NCBI RefSeq assembly: GCF_016616885.1
Contig: NZ_CP067102.1
Span: 2,880,501 to 2,944,500, forward strand
Direction: 5' to 3'
Source: Bradyrhizobium diazoefficiens
GTDB lineage: Bacteria > Pseudomonadota > Alphaproteobacteria > Rhizobiales > Xanthobacteraceae
DNA length: 64,000 nt
Part shown: positions 9,600 to 19,844 of the stretch, one piece after another
Layout of the letters: each line of letters opens with the position of its first letter
How positions within the stretch are numbered: the stretch's first letter is position 1
Program-made: the position numbers and the translations under genes
Notes under the pieces: generated by a model
What the model was told of the DNA's origin: nothing
What the model saw: the letters and a program-made list of their open reading frames with translations, nothing else
Databases searched by the model: none

Positions 9600-10526
9600 C
9601 TAGCGGGTGATCGACAATTCGGCCGGGGCTCCGGTCAGCGTGCGTTTCGGCGAGCAGGTGATGATCATGATCGCCAGCGTCAGGATGTAGGGCGCGGCGT
9701 TGAAGAGGTGATAGCCGGAGGTGACGCCGACCGATTGCAGCGCCGGTCCGAGCGCCGCGGCGCCGCCAAAGGCGAGCGAGGCCCACAGGCAGAGCAGGGG
9801 ATCCCAGCGCGCGAAGATCACGAGGGCCACCGCCGTGATGCCCTGGCCTGAGGAGAGGCCCTCGTTCCAGCTTCCGGGATAAAATAGCGACAGGAATGAG
9901 CCGCCGATGCCGGCGAGGAAGCCGCCGACCATGGTGGCGCGCAGGCGGATCAGGAGCACGGAGTGGCCCATTGCACGCGCGGCGTCTGAGCTCTCGCCGG
10001 CGGTGCGGATGAGCAAGCCCCAGCGCGTGGTGCGGAAGGCCCAATAGAGGATCGGTGCAAGTGCGACGCCGATCAGGAACAACACGTTGACGCGCAGCGC
10101 GGCCCGAACCTGCGGGATGTCGCTCCACCAGCCGAAATCGATCGCGGGCAGGCGCGGCGCGGTCGGCTCGATCAGCGGCTTGCCGAGATAGAAGGCGAGG
10201 CCGGTGCCGAACAGCATCAGGGCGATGCCGACCGCGACGTCGTTGACGCGTGGCAGCGAGCAGATGCCGGCGTGCAGCGCGCCCAGAAGGGCGCCGGTGA
10301 CGCCGGCGGCGAGCACGCCCAGCCACGGCGATCCCGTGAGATAGGAAATGCCGTAGGCGCTCATCGCGCCCATCACCAGCGTGCCTTCAAGGCCGAGATT
10401 GATGCGCCCCGAGCGCTCGGTGATGCATTCGCCCAGGCTCACGAACAGGAAGGGCGTGGAGACGCGGATGGCGCCGCCGAGCACGGCGAGCGGGACGGTC
10501 CAGAGGCCGATCGATCCGTCTGCCAT
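9600..10526 (-). CDS. BMP-type ABC transporter permease, NupQ-like, system 2
   Basis: Inner-membrane permease of 308 aa with the conserved block [20 protein letters not shown] near residues 33-51, as in the shorter permease of nucleoside importers. The start codon lies one base after the stop codon of the upstream permease, so translation is coupled. It forms the transport channel with the neighbouring 371-aa permease. The hydrolase gene begins 11 bp downstream. Confidence 0.9.
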   Translation of the reverse strand: MADGSIGLWTVPLAVLGGAIRVSTPFLFVSLGECITERSGRINLGLEGTLVMGAMSAYGISYLTGSPWLGVLAAGVTGALLGALHAGICSLPRVNDVAVGIALMLFGTGLAFYLGKPLIEPTAPRLPAIDFGWWSDIPQVRAALRVNVLFLIGVALAPILYWAFRTTRWGLLIRTAGESSDAARAMGHSVLLIRLRATMVGGFLAGIGGSFLSLFYPGSWNEGLSSGQGITAVALVIFARWDPLLCLWASLAFGGAAALGPALQSVGVTSGYHLFNAAPYILTLAIMIITCSPKRTLTGAPAELSITR

Positions 10527-10527
10527 C

Positions 10528-11643
10528 TCAGGATTTTCCCTTCAGGAAACCGATGCGGCCGTAGAGTGCATCGCTGGCGAGCACGAAGACGAAGATGATG
10601 CCCTGGAGCACCAGCACGGAAGCATCTGGCAGTCCCAGCCGGCGCTGCAGCAGGCCACCGCTGGCGCTGATGCCGCCGAGCAGGATCGCGACAGGAATGA
10701 TCGCAAGCGGATTTTGCCGCGCCAGGAAGGCAACCAGAATTCCGGTGAAGCCGTAGCCGGCCGCGAGATTGGCATTGGTACGGCCCTGTACGGCGGCGAC
10801 CTCGACCATGCCGGCAAGACCCGCGGCGCCGCCGGCGAGGAAGCAGATGGTCAGGATCAGCTTGCTGACACCGAGGCCGACGATCTTCGCGGCGCGGATG
10901 TTGCCGCCGGCGACGCGCGCGGCGAAGCCGAACACCGTGTGATAGATCAGGATGTAGGCGGCGATCGCGGCGATCAGGCCGAAGACGAGGCCCCAATGCA
11001 CGTCGGTGCCGGGGATGGAGCCGATCATGTTGGCGACGCCGATCTCGCGGGTCGATGGCTTGTTGAGGCTCGCGGGATCCCGCATCATGCCTTCGACGAG
11101 GTGATTGAGAATTGCGAGCGCGATGTAGACGAGCAATAGGCTCGAGATCGTCTCGTTGACGCCGCGATACTGCCGAAGCGCGCCTGCCAGCATGATCCAC
11201 AACCCACCGCCGATGACGCCGGCGACGACCATCGCGATCTGTACGACGAGCGGCGGCATGCCTGGAAGCAACAGTGCGGCGCTCGTCGCCGACAACGCGC
11301 CGATCAGCAAGGCGCCTTCGCCGCCGATGATGACCATGCCGAGTTGCGCCGGCAGCGCCGTACAGAGCGCGGTGAGGATGAGGGGCGCAGCACGCGTCAG
11401 CGTATTCTGCCAGGAGAACCAGGTGCCGAAGGCGCCGTAGTACATGTAGAAATAGAGGTCGAGCGGGTTCTTGCCGAACAGCATGACGAAGATGCCGAAG
11501 ACCACAAGCGCGCCCGCGAGCGCCGCGCCCGGGATCAGGACATATTCGATCGTGCCGCCGTGGCGTTGGAGAAACCCCGGGTCGGCGGCCGGGGCAACTG
11601 TCCCGACCGCCTCGGCAGAATCCGCCGCCGCTTCCGCTGTCAC
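10528..11643 (-). CDS. BMP-type ABC transporter permease, NupP-like, system 2
   Basis: Permease of about 371 aa with an N-terminal cytoplasmic stretch of some 35 residues and then many membrane segments, including the family block PAQLGMVIIGGEGALLIGAL. I chose the GTG at 11643, which overlaps the stop codon of the upstream binding-protein gene as GTGA, the same junction type as the hydrolase-ATPase pair in this operon. A longer open frame to 11964 would run through the binding-protein gene and is not credible. Confidence 0.88.
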   Translation of the reverse strand: MTAEAAADSAEAVGTVAPAADPGFLQRHGGTIEYVLIPGAALAGALVVFGIFVMLFGKNPLDLYFYMYYGAFGTWFSWQNTLTRAAPLILTALCTALPAQLGMVIIGGEGALLIGALSATSAALLLPGMPPLVVQIAMVVAGVIGGGLWIMLAGALRQYRGVNETISSLLLVYIALAILNHLVEGMMRDPASLNKPSTREIGVANMIGSIPGTDVHWGLVFGLIAAIAAYILIYHTVFGFAARVAGGNIRAAKIVGLGVSKLILTICFLAGGAAGLAGMVEVAAVQGRTNANLAAGYGFTGILVAFLARQNPLAIIPVAILLGGISASGGLLQRRLGLPDASVLVLQGIIFVFVLASDALYGRIGFLKGKS

Positions 11644-12752
11644 GAAGTCGCTCCGATCACGCCCTCGACGAGATAGTCCATCTTCTCGAGTTCGGGATCC
11701 TTCTGGCCGCGATCGGTGCCGGCCGCGATGACCGTCTTGCCCTTGTTGTCGACCAGCCCACTCTTGAAGATGGCAAACCCTTCCGCGGACAGGAATTTTG
11801 CCTTGGCCTCGTCGGCCGCCTTGCGCGCTTCGGCCGAGACGGCTTCGCCATAGGGCGAGACCTTGACGATCTCTTCCTTCAGGCCGCCGCGGTAGAAATT
11901 CGGGATGCCTTCGCCAGCGGCGATCATCTTGACGAACTTCGGATAGAGCGCTTCCCAGTTCCACTCGGCGCCGGTGAGATACGCCTTGGGCGCAAGCGCC
12001 GACTGGTTGGTGTGATAGCCGCAGACGAAGGCGCCGCGCCGCGTGGCGTTCTCGACCATGGTCTTGGGGCCGTCGACGTGACAGGTCAGTACATCCACGC
12101 CCTGGTCGATCAGGCTATTGGTCGCTTCGGCCTCCTTGACCGGCATCGACCAGTCCCCGGTGAAGATCACCTGCGTCGTCGCCTTCGGATTGACGGACTT
12201 CGCGCCGAGCGCGAAGGCGTTGATATTCCGCAGCACTTGCGGGATCGGCTTGGCTGCGACGAAGCCGAGCTTGCTGCTCTTCGACGTCAGGCCGGCGACG
12301 ATGCCTGAGATATACTGCGCTTCGTCGATGTAGCCGAAATAGCTGCCGGCGTTCTTCGGATCCTTGTCGCTCCACAGGCCGCCGCAATGCTCGAAGCGCA
12401 GCTTCGGGTACTTGGTGGCCATTTTGATCATGTGCGGATTGTAGTATCCGAACGAGGTCGGGAAGAGCAGGGTGGCGCCGTCGAGGTTGATCATGGACTC
12501 GATCGTCTTCTCGACCGCGTCAGTCTCCGCCACCTTCTCTTCCTCGACGACCTTCAGTCCGGGAATCTTCTTCAGCGCCGCCGCGCCCTGCGCATGTGCC
12601 TGGTTGTAGCCGTAGTCGTCGCGCGAGCCGACATAGATGAAGCCGATGGTCGTGTCGGCCGCGAAGGCCGGGCGGGCGCCGGCCGCCGCGCCGAGGGTGA
12701 GGGCGGCTCCGCCCCGCAACAAGTGACGTCGTGAAATCCTGCCAAAATCCAT
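11640..12752 (-). CDS. BMP-family ABC transporter substrate-binding protein, system 2 (Tat-type signal)
   Basis: Periplasmic binding protein of 370 aa. The N-terminus MDFGRISRRHLLRGGAALTL has a twin-arginine-like motif (SRRHLL) and a hydrophobic core ending ARPAFA, so export is probably by Tat, unlike the Sec signal of system 1. The mature part begins TTIGFIYVGSRDDYGYNQAH, the BMP-family ligand region. It is the first gene of the six-gene operon 12752-6877 and reads away from the allantoate amidohydrolase. The ligand is inferred to be a purine, ureide or related compound from the operon content. Confidence 0.88.
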   Translation of the reverse strand: MDFGRISRRHLLRGGAALTLGAAAGARPAFAADTTIGFIYVGSRDDYGYNQAHAQGAAALKKIPGLKVVEEEKVAETDAVEKTIESMINLDGATLLFPTSFGYYNPHMIKMATKYPKLRFEHCGGLWSDKDPKNAGSYFGYIDEAQYISGIVAGLTSKSSKLGFVAAKPIPQVLRNINAFALGAKSVNPKATTQVIFTGDWSMPVKEAEATNSLIDQGVDVLTCHVDGPKTMVENATRRGAFVCGYHTNQSALAPKAYLTGAEWNWEALYPKFVKMIAAGEGIPNFYRGGLKEEIVKVSPYGEAVSAEARKAADEAKAKFLSAEGFAIFKSGLVDNKGKTVIAAGTDRGQKDPELEKMDYLVEGVIGATS

Positions 12753-13154
12753 TGCTTGCTCCCCTTGGCGGCTGGACCGCCCCAATCTCGCGGCTGCGCC
12801 GGTATGGCGGAGCCCGGATAGGATGTCGCAAGCTTCGTGCCAGAGGCTGTGGAGCGGGCATTTCGACATAAGTAATTGGAAAATATCAAATATTACTGAT
12901 GCAGAAATCCTGATCAAGAAATCGTCAGATTAAATTATGAGCAGTATTGTCCCATTGTATGCAAAGTGGTTAAGCAATCTTAACCGGCTCTCGCGTGTGC
13001 ATGATGCGACTGGGGCGGTCGGCCGACCACCCCCATTCATGCTAACCACGCGCTGAGTTGAAGCGGCGCCGGCCGCCTGAATTCGCTGGCACCGAACTTG
13101 TATCGATTGGGTGGGACCGCCCGCGCGGTCTCCAGGATGGAAGGCTTGACCGAG
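12753..13154. promoter_or_regulatory. Divergent regulatory region between importer system 2 and allantoate amidohydrolase
   Basis: About 400 bp with a markedly AT-rich core around 12870-12965 in an otherwise GC-rich window, as expected for two divergent promoters. It contains the dyad AATATCAAATATT at 12882-12894 (arms AATAT/ATATT), which could be a regulator site. I cannot assign -35/-10 boxes with confidence. Confidence 0.4.
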
Positions 13155-14414
13155 ATGGCTGCCGTGACCGCCGTTCAACATGCATCGCTCGGCGAGGAGA
13201 TCGTGCGTCGGATCAACGAGCTCGCGGCGATCTCGGAAGAAGACGGCAAGCTCACCCGTATCTATCTCACGAAGGAGTTGCGCACGGCCTCGGACCTCAT
13301 CCTTGGCTGGATGCGCGAGGCCGGCATGAGCGCGCATCTCGATGCGATCGGCAATGTCTGCGGCCGCTACGAAGGCGAGCGGCCGGGGGCCCCGTGCCTG
13401 ATGCTCGGCTCGCATTACGACACGGTGCGTGACGCCGGCAAATGGGACGGACCGCTGGGCGTGATCACGGCGATCGCCTGTGTTGCCGAACTCGATCGCC
13501 GCGGCAAGCGTTTGCCGTTTGCGATCGAGGTGGTGGGCTTTGCCGATGAAGAGGGCGTGCGCTTCGCCTCGACCCTGCTCGGCAGCCGCGCCGTGGCGGG
13601 CACTTTCGACGAGAGCGTCTTGAACACGCGCGACAGCGACGGCGTGTCGATGCGCGATGCGCTTGTCAAGTTCGGCCTCGACCCTGACCATATCGGCGCG
13701 GCGGCGCGCGCGCGGCGCGAGCTGCTGGCCTATCTCGAATTGCACATCGAGCAGGGGCCGGTGCTCGAAGCCCAGAATCTCCCTGTCGGCGTCGTCACCG
13801 CGATTGCGGGCGCGACACGGCTGGCGGCGCGGCTCACCGGCATGGCTGGTCACGCCGGCACCGTGCCGATGGCGCTGCGCCGTGACGCGCTCAGTGGCGC
13901 TGCCGAATGCATTGGTGCGATCGAGCAGTTTTGCCGGACCGACGAGGGTGGCCTGGTTGGCACCGTCGGCTACATCCAGGCGCGGCCCGGCGCGACCAAT
14001 GTCATTCCGGGCGAAGTATCCTTCACCATCGACATGCGCGCGCCGACCGATATGCATCGCAAGCGCGCGGTCGCCGACGTCGTCCGCCAGATCGAGGCGA
14101 TCGCCAAGCGCCGGCAACTGGCGCTTCAGCTCGACGTCACCCATGAGAACCGCACCGCACCTTGCGCGCCCTGGCTGAAGGATCAAATCGCACAAGCGAT
14201 CGCCGCCGAAGGCTTGTCCGCCTTCGAGCTGCCGAGCGGAGCGGGGCACGACGGCATGGCGATGATCGACATCGCCGATGTCGGCATGATCTTCGTCCGC
14301 TGCCGCGGCGGCATCAGCCATCATCCGGACGAGCATGTCGAGCTCGCGGACGCCGATGCCGGCGCGCGGGTGCTGCTACGGGTGATCGAGAATTTCAGGC
14401 CACGGGAGGGGTAA
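13155..14414 (+). CDS. Allantoate amidohydrolase / N-carbamoyl-amino-acid hydrolase family (M20)
   Basis: Binuclear-metal amidase of 419 aa in the M20 peptidase-like family. Metal-site motifs are visible: LGSHYDTV with H87, KWDGPLGV with D98, and GFADEEGVRF around E132-E133. Further on come LELHIEQGPVLE, GHAGTVPM and SGAGHDGMAM. The family splits allantoate, ureidoglycine or N-carbamoyl amino acids, releasing ammonia and CO2. Neighbouring purine genes favour allantoate. ATG 13155 has GGAAGG about 10 nt upstream; ATG 13137, six codons earlier, is an alternative start. Confidence 0.8.
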   Translation: MAAVTAVQHASLGEEIVRRINELAAISEEDGKLTRIYLTKELRTASDLILGWMREAGMSAHLDAIGNVCGRYEGERPGAPCLMLGSHYDTVRDAGKWDGPLGVITAIACVAELDRRGKRLPFAIEVVGFADEEGVRFASTLLGSRAVAGTFDESVLNTRDSDGVSMRDALVKFGLDPDHIGAAARARRELLAYLELHIEQGPVLEAQNLPVGVVTAIAGATRLAARLTGMAGHAGTVPMALRRDALSGAAECIGAIEQFCRTDEGGLVGTVGYIQARPGATNVIPGEVSFTIDMRAPTDMHRKRAVADVVRQIEAIAKRRQLALQLDVTHENRTAPCAPWLKDQIAQAIAAEGLSAFELPSGAGHDGMAMIDIADVGMIFVRCRGGISHHPDEHVELADADAGARVLLRVIENFRPREG

Positions 14415-14512
14415 GCCCACCCCGCAAGTCACCGGGTAGAGATACGAATCAGGCAGGGCTAGAATGGCGACTGCCAGCCCCGGGATCACCAGATATCAGC
14501 CGACCCACACAG

Positions 14513-15886
14513 ATGAACAGCGATATTTCCTTTCCATCCCATCGAGAGAACCGGTTTTACCAGGGCAGGGCTGCGACCTTTGTCGCGAATGCGCTTCAGG
14601 CGCTCAATTTTCTCGGTGATCGGTTCCTGAGACAGTCGCATCATTCCTTGTCGGCCATCGAGGACCTTTACCGGCACTCGATGGATAGCGCCTTTTCGGT
14701 GACCGAGGCGTTCCTCGTCACGGGCGCACCGCACGCCTCCGCCTATTACCCGCGCGACTTCGCCTGGTTCTATCCCGACGTTCTCGACCCTGAGACCATC
14801 ATGGATGCACAGGACGCGGTGCGCCGGGCGCGCCTGCTTGAAAAGAGCGTGCGCCTGTTGCTGGAGGCGGTTCGCGCCGACGTCGTCACGACGACCATCG
14901 TTCCCGCGGGACGCGGCCGGTATCTCGGCGTGAACTATTTCTCGCGTCCCTCGGATACGCTGCTCGGCATTCTCGCGGGCCTCCGGCAGATGCTCTCCGC
15001 CGAGGAGCGGGCGTCGTCCTATCTGGCGATGTCGCAATGCGCGCATGCCGGTCGTTTGCTGCTGGCCGAATACGGCGGCGATCTGAAGCGCGCGATCCTG
15101 AAGCTCGCAAGCGAGCTCGAGCCGTTCGAGGCTGACGGCGTCCGATATTTGCTGTGCGATGCCGGCGGGCCACGCTCTGCGGCAACGGACACCCGCGCCG
15201 AGCGCCGGCGTTTTGTCACCAATGCCTGCGTCTACACGACCTTCGTGTGGGGCGTGCAGCTCGGCGTGGTCGACGAGAACGAGCTGAAGCGGCTGCTCGG
15301 GCGCGACCTCGCAGAGTACAAGAAGGGCCTGCTCCGTCTGTTCGGCAAGGACGGCTATATCAGGCATTCGCTGGATGGACCGGCGGGCACGCCGGTGTCC
15401 CTGGTCGCGCTGGATTTCGTCAGCGTGCATCGCGGCTTCTGGGATATGAGCGATGCGAGCGAGCGCGCCTTGTTTGCGGCCACGACGGATCTGATCATTG
15501 CCGAGCCGCGTTTCCGCATCCCCAGCACATTCCACTTCCTGGTGTCGGCCGATAATCCGCGGAACAAGATGATCCACAAGATCGCGGCGCCGGCCTATCA
15601 AGGGCGCTCGTCCTGGCCGACGTTCAACGTCGAGTTCGCGGACCGCATGCTGGACTTTGACGAGTTCGCGGCGAGCGATACCTACCGCGGCTGCGCGCAA
15701 GGGATATTGAAAGACATTCGCACCGCGACCGAAGTCCACGGCGGCTATCAGGAGCTGATCTCCGAGCAGGGCCTGAAATATCGCACCTGGGCCTACAAAG
15801 GCGCGGTGGCCCACTCCTGGTTTCCGCGCTTCCTGTCAGTCTGGAGGAGGGCGTTTGGGACGCCGCTCCTCCAGTGGAATGACTGA
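14513..15886 (+). CDS. Conserved protein of unknown function, possible (alpha/alpha)6-barrel fold
   Basis: A 457-aa protein without a signal peptide. The segment VTGAPHASAYYPRDFAWFYP near residues 67-86, and helix-rich repeats after it, recall six-hairpin glycosidase-like proteins, where a YYPRD/WxRD block lines the active site. No catalytic acid pair can be pinned down by eye. It starts 98 bp after the allantoate amidohydrolase on the same strand and may be cotranscribed, but nothing links it to purines. I do not recognise a specific family member. Confidence 0.7.
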   Translation: MNSDISFPSHRENRFYQGRAATFVANALQALNFLGDRFLRQSHHSLSAIEDLYRHSMDSAFSVTEAFLVTGAPHASAYYPRDFAWFYPDVLDPETIMDAQDAVRRARLLEKSVRLLLEAVRADVVTTTIVPAGRGRYLGVNYFSRPSDTLLGILAGLRQMLSAEERASSYLAMSQCAHAGRLLLAEYGGDLKRAILKLASELEPFEADGVRYLLCDAGGPRSAATDTRAERRRFVTNACVYTTFVWGVQLGVVDENELKRLLGRDLAEYKKGLLRLFGKDGYIRHSLDGPAGTPVSLVALDFVSVHRGFWDMSDASERALFAATTDLIIAEPRFRIPSTFHFLVSADNPRNKMIHKIAAPAYQGRSSWPTFNVEFADRMLDFDEFAASDTYRGCAQGILKDIRTATEVHGGYQELISEQGLKYRTWAYKGAVAHSWFPRFLSVWRRAFGTPLLQWND

Positions 15887-16126
15887 AGGCACCGCAGCGC
15901 GAGCTCGCGGTCTGGCCCTTCTCGCAATGGAACCCTTGGATGGATGGCTAGCAAGCCATTGACAGCAATCCGCAACTGCCGGCCGGTTGCGACAACGTGT
16001 CTCTGCACGCCGTCACAATCGCGTAATGCAAGTGACATTCTCGTGCAGCATGTCTGACAAGTGCGACCCCTAGCTTGAAGTGCACTGAATAATTTCAGCC
16101 TTCAGAAACGAGCAGAGGGGTGTGCA

Positions 16127-18196
16127 ATGCTTTCGAGAACGACACGACGTCTACGCGATCGCACCGTGATCACCGCCGCGATCCTGTCGCTGATGGGATA
16201 TGACGTTTATGCCGCCGACACCAATTTGCTCGGCGGGAGCAACAAGAACGGCGATCGGACTGAGTCGCCGATCAAGCATGTGATCGTCATCCTCGGCGAA
16301 AACCGTACATTCGACCACGTCTTCGCCACCTATGAGCCGCATCGTCCGGGCGAGCGTGTCGACAATCTGCTCTCCAAGGGCATTATCACCAAGGACGGCT
16401 TGCCCGGACCGAACTACGCCAAGTCGGCACAATTCTCCGCCGTGGTCAACAACACCTACTCCATCAACCCCGGTCAGAAGGCTCCGTACAACAGCACGAC
16501 CAACAAGGTGCAGGCGCCGGGAACCTCCTACGCGCCGCAATCTTGCTACACCTCCGTTGATCAGGCCGCGCTCAACGGGCCCGGGTGCGTCGCAACGCTG
16601 CAAGTCGCCCAGCAGGCGGATTACGGCCTCCGCCAGCAGGATCTGCCGCTGCTCACGACGGGCGCCACAGGACTGCCGGGCAATTCGCCGGACTCGCGCA
16701 TATTGGATTTCGACAATCTGCCGAACGGAGCCTATCCGCTGGTGACGCTGGCGCAGGCCGGCGAGACCCCGACCAGCCTCTACAAGACCTATGGTGGCAG
16801 TCCGGTGCACCGGTTCTACCAGATGTGGCAGCAGCTGGACTGCGATGCCGCCAAGGCCACGCATCATAATCCGAGCGGCTGCCAAGCCGATCTCTTCACC
16901 TTTGTGGAAGCGAGCGTTTCCTCGGGGAGCAACGGCAATCCAACGCCGCACGCCCTCAAGGAAGGCGCGATCGCGCTCGGCTTCTACAATGTCGCCAAGG
17001 GCGACGCGCCATATCTGACCGAGCTTGCGCGCAAGTACACGCTCAACGACAATTTCCACCAGAGCGTGATGGGCGGCACTTTCGCCAATCACATGATGAT
17101 CGGCTACGCCGACGCGCTCTACTATGCCGACGACAAGGGCGACCCCGCGAAGCCTGACCACGTGCAGGTCCCGGGTTCCAATCCGCCGCAATATGTCAAC
17201 GAGATCGAGAACCCGAACCCGGCGCCCGGCACCAACAATTGGTATCTCAATGACGGATATGGTGGTGGCAGCTATTCGAACTGCTCCGATCCGGGCCAGC
17301 CGGGCGTTGGTCCGGTCGTCACCTACCTCAACGCCATCCATGTGCCGCCGCGCTGTGCGCCGAACGCCTACTATCTCCTGAACAACTACGTGCCGGCCTA
17401 TATCGGCAGCGGCGCCACCGATCCGAACAACAACGGTCCCTTCACCTTGCCGCCTGTCATCAAGCAGCGGCACATCGGCGACGCGCTGACCCAGGTCGAT
17501 GTCTCCTGGGCCTATTTCGGCGAGCGTTGGAATGACTTCAAGACCGCGCCTGGTGAAGGCACCAATTTTGGCGCTCTGGACCCGGTCGCCTATCTCTATT
17601 GCAACATCTGCAATCCGTTCCTGTTCTCCGCCTCGGTCATGACCAATGCGGCACAACGCAATGCGCACATGAAGGATACGCTCGATCTCTACGACGCCAT
17701 CGCCGATGGCAATCTTCCGGCAGTGTCTTTCGTCAAGCCGAGCACGTTCAACGACGGACATCCGTCGTCCTCCCGTGTGGATCTCTTCGAGGCCTTCACC
17801 AAGAACATCGTTGACAAGGTGAAGTCCAACAAGGAGCTGTGGAAGTCGACCGCGATTGTCATCACAATGGACGAGGGTGGCGGCTACTACGATTCCGGCT
17901 ATATCCAGCCGGTCGACTTCTTCGGCGATGGCACGCGGATTCCGTTGCTGGTGGTGTCGAAATACTCGCGCGGCGGACACATGTCGCATGAATATGGCGA
18001 TCACGTCTCGATCACCAAGTTCATCGAGCGCAACTGGCATCTCAAGCCGCTCGGGCCCAAGACGCGCGACACTCTGCCCAACCCGATAGCGTCGGACGAC
18101 AATCCCTACGTTCCCGTCAACCGGCCGTCGATCGGCGATCTCTTCGGCAATTTCAACTTTGCCGATCGTCGCGACGATGACCGCGACGACGACTGA
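16127..18196 (+). CDS. Secreted phosphoesterase (phospholipase C / acid phosphatase family)
   Basis: Exported phosphoesterase of 689 aa (PF04185 family, as in PlcC/AcpA). An N-terminal signal-like segment is followed by IKHVIVILGENRTFDHVFAT, the hallmark metal/nucleophile region near residues 47-66. Other family blocks are FHQSVMGGTFANHMMIGYAD and VITMDEGGGYYDSG. The C-terminus ends in an acidic run DDDRDDD. It probably cleaves phosphate esters or phospholipid head groups in the periplasm or outside the cell. It is preceded by 240 bp of noncoding DNA, and GCAGAGGGG lies close before the ATG. Confidence 0.85.
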   Translation: MLSRTTRRLRDRTVITAAILSLMGYDVYAADTNLLGGSNKNGDRTESPIKHVIVILGENRTFDHVFATYEPHRPGERVDNLLSKGIITKDGLPGPNYAKSAQFSAVVNNTYSINPGQKAPYNSTTNKVQAPGTSYAPQSCYTSVDQAALNGPGCVATLQVAQQADYGLRQQDLPLLTTGATGLPGNSPDSRILDFDNLPNGAYPLVTLAQAGETPTSLYKTYGGSPVHRFYQMWQQLDCDAAKATHHNPSGCQADLFTFVEASVSSGSNGNPTPHALKEGAIALGFYNVAKGDAPYLTELARKYTLNDNFHQSVMGGTFANHMMIGYADALYYADDKGDPAKPDHVQVPGSNPPQYVNEIENPNPAPGTNNWYLNDGYGGGSYSNCSDPGQPGVGPVVTYLNAIHVPPRCAPNAYYLLNNYVPAYIGSGATDPNNNGPFTLPPVIKQRHIGDALTQVDVSWAYFGERWNDFKTAPGEGTNFGALDPVAYLYCNICNPFLFSASVMTNAAQRNAHMKDTLDLYDAIADGNLPAVSFVKPSTFNDGHPSSSRVDLFEAFTKNIVDKVKSNKELWKSTAIVITMDEGGGYYDSGYIQPVDFFGDGTRIPLLVVSKYSRGGHMSHEYGDHVSITKFIERNWHLKPLGPKTRDTLPNPIASDDNPYVPVNRPSIGDLFGNFNFADRRDDDRDDD

Positions 18197-18282
18197 CCAC
18201 AACTGATGGGTCCACCAATCGACCTGGGGCTGATTGGCCACCGGGTCGATTTCATCACTCGTCGTGTCATGGAGTCATTTGC

Positions 18283-19842
18283 GTGGATGTTGCGCTCTCG
18301 ATGAGTGCCGCTTCGATCGACGTCGCGCGTGACGCGTTTGCCGGAGGCGACGTGGGTGCCGCGGAACAGATCTGCGCCAGGATTCTCGGCCAAAATCCCT
18401 CCGAGTGGCGTGCCTGGGCGCTGCTGACAGAGACGGCGCTGCTGCGGGGCAGGCAGGATGCAGCGGCCGTCAGCGCCGATCGGGCCGTCGCTCTGGCGCC
18501 GACAAACCCGATTGCGCTGGTGTTGCGCGCGAAATGCCTGTTCATGACCGGTGACACGCGCCAGGCCTGTGCGGCGACCGACGTCGCGGCACAGCATCTC
18601 GACGATGCGCCGGATGCGCTCGATGCGGTCGGTGCGATGTTCGGTCTGCTCGGGCTACAGCAACGGGCGAGAGAACTCTTTCGTCGCGCCGTCCTCGGCC
18701 GGCCGGACGTGCCGCAATATCTTTTCAACCTGGCCGCTACCGAGCGGATGATCGGCGCACTCGGCGATGCCGAAGCGCATTGCGACGCGGCCATTGCCAG
18801 CGACCGCCGTTACGGCCTTGCGCATTATTTGCGGTCGGACCTGCGTATCCAGAGCCCGGATCGCAACCATATCGACGAGATGGAAGCGCTGATCGGTGAG
18901 GGAGGTTTGTCTGCTCCGAGTGAGATCATGCTGCGCTTTGCGCTCGGCAAGGAGTGCGAGGACATCGAGCTCTGGGAGCGCGCCTTCGATCATGTCGAGG
19001 CTGGCTGCAACCTGCAGCGCCGATCGCTTCCTCGCGACCCCGCCGCCGAAATTGGCGAGATCGATGCCATCATCCAGGCGCACACGCGACGCTGGATCGA
19101 AGCAGCGCCGCGCGGCTACGTCGACGCTGCGCCTTTCTTCGTCACCGGCCTGCCGCGCACCGGCACGACGCTGGTAGAGCGCATCATCGCGAGCCACTCG
19201 GCGATGCATTCGGCAGGCGAGACCGGCGCGTTCGCAGCCGAGATGCGCCGCGCCTTGGCAGGGCGGCCGGGCGGCCGCGACCCCGAAGGCATCGGCAGGC
19301 GCTATCTGGACTCGGCCGCGGCGCTTCGCGTGCCAGCCAATGTGCGTTTCATCGACAAGACGCTGGAGAATTACCTCTATTGTGGTCTCATCCACACGGC
19401 GCTGCCGTCCGCGAAGATCATCCTCGTGCAGCGGCATCCGATGGACGCGTGCTGGGCGATCTACAAGGCGCACTTCCGCGGCAAGTTCTCATTCTCATAT
19501 CAGCAGACCGAGCTTGCGGACTATTATCTTGCGTACCGCCGTCTGTCGCGACACTGGCGCACCGTGCTGCCGGCGAATGTGCTCATGGAAATCAACTACG
19601 AGGACATTGTGCGGGATCAGGCGGCGGCAAGCCGGGATATCATCGGCTTTCTCGGGCTGCCCTGGGAAGATGGGGTGATGCGCTTTCATGAAAGCCCGGC
19701 GCCATCGGCGACTGCCAGCGCCGTTCAGGTGCGCCGGCCGGTCTACGCGTCTTCGGTCGGAAAATGGCGTCACCATGCCGAACGGTTGTGGCCGCTTCGC
19801 GAACGCTTGGCACGCGAGATTCCGGAAGCGGAGCTGGCGTGA
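18283..19842 (+). CDS. TPR-sulfotransferase fusion protein
   Basis: A 519-aa protein with an N-terminal half of tetratricopeptide-like helical repeats (about residues 10-240) and a C-terminal PAPS-dependent sulfotransferase domain. The 5'-phosphosulfate loop is FFVTGLPRTGTTLVERIIAS near residues 286-305. The 3'-phosphate region includes IILVQRHPMDACWAIYKAHF. It would sulfate an unknown acceptor, perhaps a cell-surface glycan or protein. The GTG at 18283 has GGAG 8 nt upstream; ATG 18301 is an alternative. The stop overlaps or abuts the next gene, suggesting an operon. Confidence 0.85.
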   Translation: MDVALSMSAASIDVARDAFAGGDVGAAEQICARILGQNPSEWRAWALLTETALLRGRQDAAAVSADRAVALAPTNPIALVLRAKCLFMTGDTRQACAATDVAAQHLDDAPDALDAVGAMFGLLGLQQRARELFRRAVLGRPDVPQYLFNLAATERMIGALGDAEAHCDAAIASDRRYGLAHYLRSDLRIQSPDRNHIDEMEALIGEGGLSAPSEIMLRFALGKECEDIELWERAFDHVEAGCNLQRRSLPRDPAAEIGEIDAIIQAHTRRWIEAAPRGYVDAAPFFVTGLPRTGTTLVERIIASHSAMHSAGETGAFAAEMRRALAGRPGGRDPEGIGRRYLDSAAALRVPANVRFIDKTLENYLYCGLIHTALPSAKIILVQRHPMDACWAIYKAHFRGKFSFSYQQTELADYYLAYRRLSRHWRTVLPANVLMEINYEDIVRDQAAASRDIIGFLGLPWEDGVMRFHESPAPSATASAVQVRRPVYASSVGKWRHHAERLWPLRERLAREIPEAELA

Positions 19843-19844
19843 CG

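Noticed and set aside
16151..18241. 696-codon minus-strand frame opposite the phosphoesterase
   Set aside because: Antisense shadow; the plus strand has the conserved phosphoesterase motifs and signal.
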